From assembly GCA_963691705.1 (NCBI GenBank), contig OY829539.1:13890501-13954500 (forward strand): DNA of 64,000 nucleotides, read 5' to 3'. The notes beneath the pieces were generated by a model, which was not told the origin of the DNA, ran no database searches, and was given only the letters and a program-made list of their open reading frames with translations. A program made the position numbers and the translations under genes. Below are positions 57,813 through 64,000 of this stretch, in pieces. Positions within the stretch are counted from its first letter, which is position 1. The number at the start of each line of letters is the position of its first letter. Origin of the DNA: Viola odorata. Taxonomy: Eukaryota > Streptophyta > Magnoliopsida > Malpighiales > Violaceae.

Positions 57813-59398
57813 GGAGCGTCTCGGAGAGTGGGCATGCTTCTCCTTCTCCGTTTCTGTCTTGGCATCCTCCGGTTTAGGTTCAGGCTCAGTGTCTAGGCCT
57901 GGATGTAAACGGGTAGGTAATTGGGTGCCGCTACGGAGTGTCATGGCACATACATTGTGCTTCGGGTTGGCTTCTGCCTGAGGTGGCAATCTCCACCTGT
58001 TCTTCAATTATTTCATATCTGCAACCATAACACTCATTTGTTTTTGTATATAAAAAATAACACTAGTGAGCTTACTTACCTCATCAACTTGCGGAGCTGA
58101 AGGAGTTTGGCCTTGAGGGGTTTGGTATTGGTACTGGTGGTTGATGGGGTAGTTTGGCCGTGGCATAAAGTTCTGCAAGTTGAGAGGTGGTTGAGATTGG
58201 TTCACATACTGATTTTTCTGTTGTGACTGACTAGGCCTAGACGATTGTGGATTGTGTGACCAACTAAAATTGGGATGCTTCCAGCCTTGATTGTAGTTCT
58301 GGCCGTAAGGAGGCTGGTTGTAGTTACCCACAGCATTGACTTGGATCTCGTCAGGAATATAGGGACAAGCGTCTGTGGCATGATCTACAAAATTGCAAAT
58401 CTGGCAGGCCTTGATCTGGACAGGTTGCCCTAAACCCATATTCTGTAGCATGCCAGTGATGGTTGTCAACTGATTTCCATAGTAGCAACGCGGACATCTT
58501 GAGTGTGATTTTTCACTTTGTCTGATGCAATGATGGTCTTGGCCATAAGCTCAATAATAGCTTTGGCGGCAGCTGGGGTACGAGCACAAGGAGAACCACC
58601 AGTTGCGGCATCCAGCAGGGCCTTGTCATTTGGCTTCAAGACCTCATAGAAATATTGGATAAGTGCGTGATTGGTGAGGTTGTGTGAATGACACAAGGCT
58701 TGCATTTTCTTGAAGCGCTCGTGATATTTCCCTAGATTCCCGTCGTCTTTCTGGACAATAGAGACTGGCTGCTTGCGAGTGACGCTAGCTGTAGACGCTG
58801 GATAGTACTTATCGGTGAAAGCCTTAGACATCTCGGCCTAGGAAGCAATAGATCTAGGAGGGAGGTCATAGAACCAATCCTTGGCAGCATCTTTCAGAAA
58901 CCACATAAAGGCTCATAATTTAGCTTGGTCAATGTCGACATTGGTTAGTTTCAAGGACTCACAGACAGAGTGAAGATGCTGGAGATATCAGTGAGGGTTC
59001 TCCTTAGGTAATCCATGGAAAGAAGGAAGATGGTGCATGATGGCGGACTTCAGCGTACAATCATACTGGACAACTGGCCAGATGATGCAACTGCTTAGTG
59101 CTTCGGGAGCAGCATTGAGGTCATCAATGGTCTGATCGTTCGGTGGAGGTGGATCTGCCATGTTGGATATCTCAAGGTAGATGAACTCAGGGTCATCGAG
59201 GTCTCGATGAAGGAAAGTAAGATCTTCCTGGAAGAGATTACCAAAATTATCCAGATCGGAGAAATTTCTTTTGAGAATAGGGGTAGGGATTTCTCTACGG
59301 TTGATAGATGGTCCTCTAGCCTGCCTACGGAGTCCTCTTTCCGTTCTAGTGAGCTCATGATCAAGGGGTAGTAGAATAGGTGCAGATCTTCTGGTCAT
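57813..59398 (-). pseudogene. ATH-F gag (broken)
   Basis: Gag on the minus strand from ATG 59398 (MTRRSAPILLPLDHELT). Core motifs follow: PVVQYDCTLKSAIMHHLPSF, WFYDLPPRSIAS, QYFYEVLKPND. Stops include a TGA near 58990 (Arg expected), another before the WFLKDAAKD segment, and a TAG near 58841 (Trp expected). A frameshift near 58466 leads to the zinc-knuckle part: CQICNFVDHATDAC has C-x2-C-x4-H-x4-C. The Gln/Pro-rich part and the start of the linker (PKHNVCAMTLRSG) follow before ATH-A cuts it. Closest to ATH-B gag. Confidence 0.9.
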
Positions 59399-59430
59399 AC
59401 ATTCAAAGGAAAGAAATTAGTACCAAACAA

Positions 59431-59448
59431 TCCCCGGCAACAACGCCA
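59431..59448 (-). other. ATH-F primer binding site (tRNA-Asp type)
   Basis: Minus-strand TGGCGTTGTTGCCGGGGA, five bases after the LTR end; two changes relative to ATH-C. Confidence 0.8.
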
Positions 59449-59453
59449 AAATT

Positions 59454-61875
59454 TGACTCACGCTGTCAAAATGCGTCAAATATAATAATAAATCTTGAAG
59501 CCTAAATGCACAAATTAATTTGCATAAAGTGGTAACGGGGTCGAACCACAGAGATTAAAGGATGACAACTTGCCCTAGATGTATGTTAAATAGTAATACG
59601 GGCAGGGACAGATCCAACGTCCCCCTTGGCCCAATCAAAAAAAATAATAGATACAGATCCGCTCATCCCGTCCCTCATCCCTGATTCTGACCCGATCATC
59701 CTCTACAACCGCTCCCGCCACCAAGCCGCCGACCTCTGCCAAACCATCTCTCCTCTCCCGATCTGCTCTCCCGATTAGCCTCCACCGCCATCACCACTGC
59801 CAATCACACAAACCCATCACCAATGCCATCATCACCGCCACCGCACCGTCGCTCCCTCACCGCCAAATAGAATCATCCTTCTGTTTCCTCGGACCGACTC
59901 CGGAAAGCCCAAGATAGAGAAACAGAAGGAGAAACTAGAAGAAGGAAAGAAAAGAAAAGAGAGTAGAGAAGAAAAAGGGAAAGAGAAAAAGAAAAGAAAA
60001 GAGAAGAGTAGGCTTGTCGTTTGACAAGGAAAGAAGAGAATATGAGAAGAGATGGGCTACGGCCCATCAAGGAAAATGAGAAAGAAATGGGTTGCGGCCC
60101 AAGAGAAAAAAGAGATGGGTTCTTTTAATTGATTAATAATGGGCTCAAATATTTAGGCCATAAATATGAACCAATGATTTTTTGTAATTAAGTCGTGGAC
60201 TAATTCGTCTTCATATTCTTTTGTAGGTATCGAGTTCGCGATTACCGTCCCGATTAAATGCTTAGTCAACTTTGATATTGGTGACGATTTTCTAAACTTG
60301 AGCTTTAAAGCTTACTTCTCATTTATTCTAATGTATAATTAATTTTTTTCCTATATTGTCTTCTTATTTATCTTTTTGTTAAGTTTATCTATATATTTGT
60401 TATTAAGTGACGGATACAAATACTCTTAAGCATTTTTTCAATTTTTCGTTCAGCTCGCTTGCCTTCCCTTTAAAATACTCAAAAAAAAATTAATTCGGGG
60501 GCAGCCCCCCTGAATATAAATCCTGGATCCGTCCCTGAATATGGGGGAGTTTGCTGGTTAAACTAGTTAACCAAATGAGATCGAGACCTAGATAGCTAAC
60601 AAAGACAGAATTAATAAAGTTGACAAAATAACAATCATGAACAAAAACAAATAGGAAAGTAAAGGAGATAAAGTCAAATGAGGGGAAATCTTAGCAAGGG
60701 ATTTTCTTGGATTGCGTCGAGGCCTGGTCAGTCATCGGTGCACAAATATTCTATTTCTAAGTCATAGACGTGCTATAGGGGGCAGGTACGCTTAGGCCCT
60801 CTACTTTCCTTTGTACGAGAAGCTACCCTAAGGTACGCTTATAGGATAGCCTTGACGCTCTACCGCCCTCCAAGGTACGTTTATGGAGGCAATACTCAGA
60901 GGCCCATTAAGTAGAGGAAAGACACGTCTAGGGCAAGACACGAAGACTCTACCCTAATTGCTCTCTTGCCCTAGTCAGATTGGACCAACTGATATGATGA
61001 CTCCGATCTAGTTGTCTACTCTACCATGCAACCTCACGTTAATTATTACCACATAGATGATAGTATTCACAAGAGATAAACTTGCAGGTGATCAAGCTTC
61101 TAATAAACCTCAAATGAAATGGAAATAAACTAGCAAACAAGCAAATACAACAATAGAAATATATGAAGAACTATTAGGCCTCAAAACTACCCTTTTGCAA
61201 CCCTTCAAACACCCTTGCTAAGAAGATGAGCTTAGCCGCTCATGCTAATAAATAAATAAAAGCAGATCTAATATATAGTATAAAAGATAAAGATGCAATA
61301 AAGGAAATAAAATCTTAATAAATATCGGTCGGAGCTAAAAGCTCCGGTTTGAAGAAGAGTTAGTAGTTGACGGCTGCTACAGTAAAAGGGAGGAACAAAT
61401 CCTAAAGAAGACTAAAAAAGTATGTAAGAGCGGCTACCCCCAAAAAGATATGATTCATCCCCTAAAACCTTAAAAACTAAGGCTTAAAGACTCTCTTAGC
61501 TCACATAAGGACAAAATACAGCTAAGAGGGAGGCACAAGGGGAGCGTGGTCCAAAAAATGAATATCCTAAAATGCCAAAAAAGGAATCTGCATGGAATCC
61601 CGTGTGGATCTTTTGGGGAATATTCCTTCCGCGCGTCGAGGCCTCGACGATATCCTTAAGGGCAATACGACTTGATCAACAGCTAGGGCTAGACGATGGT
61701 CTTGATGCTTTGAGTTCCACAAGATTCCAGCCAATTAACACGTGTTTTTGTATCTTTCTCTCTTTTAGCCCAGAACTGCAAAAATTATAGAAACAAGGGC
61801 AAATCAGCAGTATCATGCTAGGAATAAGGATAATAATGAAGAGAAAAATATGCATAAAATACACACTAACAATCA
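59454..61875 (-). repeat. ATH-F 5' LTR with hAT insertion
   Basis: On the minus strand begins TGATTGTTAG and ends GTGAGTCA. About 1.48 kb after removing the hAT element. A GGTTCGACCCC word lies near 59540, the acceptor-like CAG ends at 61776 (99 nt in), and a CGTCGAGGCCTCGACG palindrome lies near 61634-61649. Confidence 0.82.
59603..60537. mobile_element. Non-autonomous hAT-type element
   Basis: Terminal inverted repeats CAGGGACAGATCCA and, on the other strand at the right end, CAGGGACGGATCCA (13 of 14 match). Flanks AATACGGG (59595-59602) and AATATGGG (60538-60545) form an 8-bp duplication with one mismatch, the hAT length. No transposase; the interior has a C-rich part and a GA-rich tract (59880-60120). 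Confidence 0.8.
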
Positions 61876-62476
61876 CTGTCTTAAAAACCTTGAAGCAATT
61901 ATAAAGCGATGTATTGAAACTAATTTGGTTTTAAACTTTGAAAAAAGTCACTTCATGGTTGATCATGGCATTGTTCTAGGCCATGTAATTTCCAAGGATG
62001 TAATTTCTTAGATAGATGTTATCAAAGATTTTCCTTATCCCTCTTTTGTTAGAGAGGTTCGTTCTTTCCTTGGCCATGCAGGATTTTACAGGCGCTATAT
62101 CAAGGATTTCTCCAAAGTGGCAGAACCTATGTGCAAATTACTTCAGAAAGATGGGGAATTTGATTTTAATGATACTTGTAGAGAGGCCTTTGACAAGCTA
62201 AAAGAAAAGCTCACTACAACCCCTATGATTCAGCCACCGGACTGGATTTTACCTTTCAAAATCATGTGTGATGCTAGAAACTCAGCGGTAGGAGTCGTAC
62301 TTGGCCAGAAGTAAGGGAAGAAATCACACGTGATCTACTATGCGTCCAAGATGTTGGACGAAGCTTAGAAAAATTATAGAACAACATTTGCTATAATATT
62401 TGCATTGGATAAGCTTAGATCCTATTTGTTAGGAACTTAAGTTATTGTTTTCTCTGCCATGCAACTTTAAGGTACC
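61876..62476 (+). pseudogene. ATH-G: reverse transcriptase/RNase H fragment
   Basis: Internal piece of an Athila pol on the plus strand, from LKNLEAIIKRCIETNLVLNF through [22 protein letters not shown], the CDARNSAVGVVLGQK start of RNase H and [10 protein letters not shown] to a decayed end. Stops are at about 62009, 62312 and 62366, with small deletions. Its 5' side is cut by ATH-F and its 3' side by ATH-H, so it is the oldest coding remnant. Closest to ATH-C pol. Confidence 0.88.
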
Positions 62477-64000
62477 TGATCGCTTGTCGAGGGCATCAAA
62501 TTTAGTTGTAAAAAGATATAGAAAATGGGGTAGGAATACAACTTATCACTCGTCCACAAGGGACTCGTAGATTGCGATAAGAGGTTCGTCCGCAGAGATC
62601 TTGGTGGTGTATCGTAGTCCTGACTTGACTTCCTCGTCACTAGAGTTGAGGGTATTTTTGTTCCTGATGATTAAGATAAGCAAAGCGTAAAAAGAGAATA
62701 AGCAATAATAGAATGAAGAAGCAATCTTGGGCAGAAGTGAATCTTAGCTAAGATTGCTGGCTGAGGTTGGGTGAAACTTTCGTGAGATTAATCCCTGGCA
62801 AGGGCGAATTCGTGAGCACTAGACTTGTTTCATCGATCATTGACTCTAGATTTGCTCCTTCTCCTTTGTAACTCTGCTATAGATTGGGAGGAACCCCTTT
62901 CCAATCCTACTTTCCTCCTATTCAAATCACTTGGAGGGTACCCCCTTTCCTAGTGATCCTGGCCAGTGGACACCTTGCTGGCTAAAGGGTTTATCCAATT
63001 GGCTGCTGGCTTGAGGCACTTGCGTTATCTCAATGGCATAGGGAAAGACAGAGTCTAGGCCAAGCTACTCCAAACTCGGAGCCCTAGGTCGTCAATCTGG
63101 TTAGACCCATATCAATTCAAGTTCACTAACCCCCGCGAGGTTAGCTACCTACTTCGTCACTTCGGTTTCGCTCGTCCCCTTGGTGACTGGTTGCAAATTC
63201 GTCGTCTTGCCTAAGATCGATCAAGTCTTAGTCTAGACAGGAACCGGTTTGTTAAAATGAAACTTCAACTGAATACAAACAAGAGGATGATTAAGAACAA
63301 CTCAGCCTCACGATTCACAAGTATGCTCACTCGGCCCTTACCAAGAATTAGGTGCTTTAGCTACTAAACATATTAATTAAAGAAATAAATGGAACAATTG
63401 AAGAACATGAAATATAATTAAGATGCAATATTTCCGAAGGAATTATCACAGCAGTTGTTTACAAAACCAGAAGAAAGGAAGATGGAAGAATATCGTAATT
63501 GACAGCCTTCCCTAACCTTAAATAAGGTTAGAGTCCCCATCAATCACGTTTCTTACCAAAACTCCTCACTTCAAATTAACAAAAAGATAGGGATAAGAAT
63601 CCCAATTGTTTTCAAATACTAAAGAGATAATAATAATAACATAATAATAAAGTGTTTTTGTTCAAATAGGATTACATCTAAAAAGTCTTCAAGTGGATGC
63701 AACGGCCATGTGGTCTCTGATCTGATCCCGCTTCCCATGAGTCCATGTTCAGCACGCTTCTATCCTGCAGTCTTAGCCAAGACATGCGGCTAAGACTGCC
63801 AGTCTTCGCTCTAGCACTAGATCCATCCAGAACCGGTCTTGCCCAAGATTCTTCCAAAAGAAGCCAAATTGACGTGAAAAGGGGAGTTTCTGCCACAAAC
63901 AAAGAACTTTGAAGTGGTAGAAACGAATAAAATATAACGTCAATCAGTACCTCTTGACCAAGACAAAAGCCAAGCCAAGGCTGATTCGATGGATTTTATT
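62477..64000 (-). repeat. ATH-H: minus-strand LTR reaching the window edge
   Basis: Reads on the minus strand as an LTR related to ATH-C/D, ending CAAGCGATCA at 62477. Shared blocks include the ATAAGTTGTATTCCTACCCC region, the serine-like TAGCTAAAGCACC block near 63353 and a TATTTAAGG near 63520. Words of the CTTGGCCAAG type occur near 63057, 63772-63808 and 63957-63980. No primer site on its inner side, so it is a 3' LTR or solo LTR inserted in ATH-G. Its other end lies just outside. Confidence 0.8.

Larger units (their letters stand above)
57813..61875 (-). mobile_element. ATH-F: minus-strand Athila-like element, 5' part
   Basis: LTR (61875 down to 59454), primer site and gag of an Athila-like element on the minus strand; the gag is cut at 57812 by ATH-A. 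The remaining part would lie beyond ATH-A, where the left side of ATH-A has been lost. A hAT-type element lies in the LTR. The LTR end abuts the ATH-G RT fragment at 61876. Confidence 0.85.

Overview
This window is a repeat-dense stretch of a plant nuclear genome. I find no host gene. Almost all of it consists of nested LTR retrotransposons. The primer sites that I can see in the Athila-like elements match the tRNA-Asp type (TGGCGCC..TTGCCGGGGA), which together with the polyprotein motifs ([18 protein letters not shown]) and the ATHILA-type ORF in env position assign most of the sequence to the Athila branch of Ty3/gypsy. One element has the tRNA-Arg-type primer site, extra 5' ORF and intron typical of Ogre/Tat elements. 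Both groups, and the hAT-type fragments, fit a dicot; the species cannot be named from the sequence.

Layout (element names are mine). Bases 1-3682 hold AT-rich sequence, a possible minus-strand LTR remnant with a palindromic tandem array, and a hAT-like end. ATH-A starts at 3683 in the integrase and is split into three pieces (3683-5208, 38110-40628, 55907-57812) by two insertions. The first is ATH-B (5209-38109), itself opened by ATH-C (13809-26453, the best preserved copy) and ATH-D (29290-36455, a gag-protease-only derivative). The second is OGR-E (40629-55906), an Ogre-like element without integrase. ATH-A in turn lies in the gag of the minus-strand ATH-F (57813-61875), whose LTR carries a small hAT-type element (59603-60537). 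ATH-F abuts an older plus-strand reverse-transcriptase fragment, ATH-G (61876-62476), which is cut on the right by a minus-strand LTR, ATH-H (62477 to the window end). Target-site duplications are perfect for ATH-C (TAAAC) and ATH-D (CTATT), and one mismatch off for ATH-B, OGR-E and the hAT element; the host reading frame resumes across the insertions. The deepest nest is five levels (C in B in A in F in G).

How they work together: ATH-C retains one uninterrupted RT-RNase H-integrase reading frame and an env-position protein, but its gag-protease part has three stop codons. ATH-D shares ATH-C-type LTR ends, primer site and untranslated regions but lacks pol and most of env, so it looks like a dependent of an ATH-C-like helper. 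OGR-E lost archaeal-type RNase H and integrase and would also depend on a helper.

The most interesting signals are not genes: (1) an invariant AGGA-loop hairpin with compensatory stem changes just after the env-like ORF in four elements; (2) a short palindromic word (CTTGGCCAAG) scattered through ATH-C, ATH-D and ATH-H in LTRs, UTRs and all three codon phases, with a different word (GCCCTCGA) playing the same part in ATH-A/B; (3) a 3' splice-site-like motif at a fixed distance (95-99 nt) from the LTR start in five LTR types; (4) a second hairpin in the pol-env spacer. All identity and count statements are by eye.
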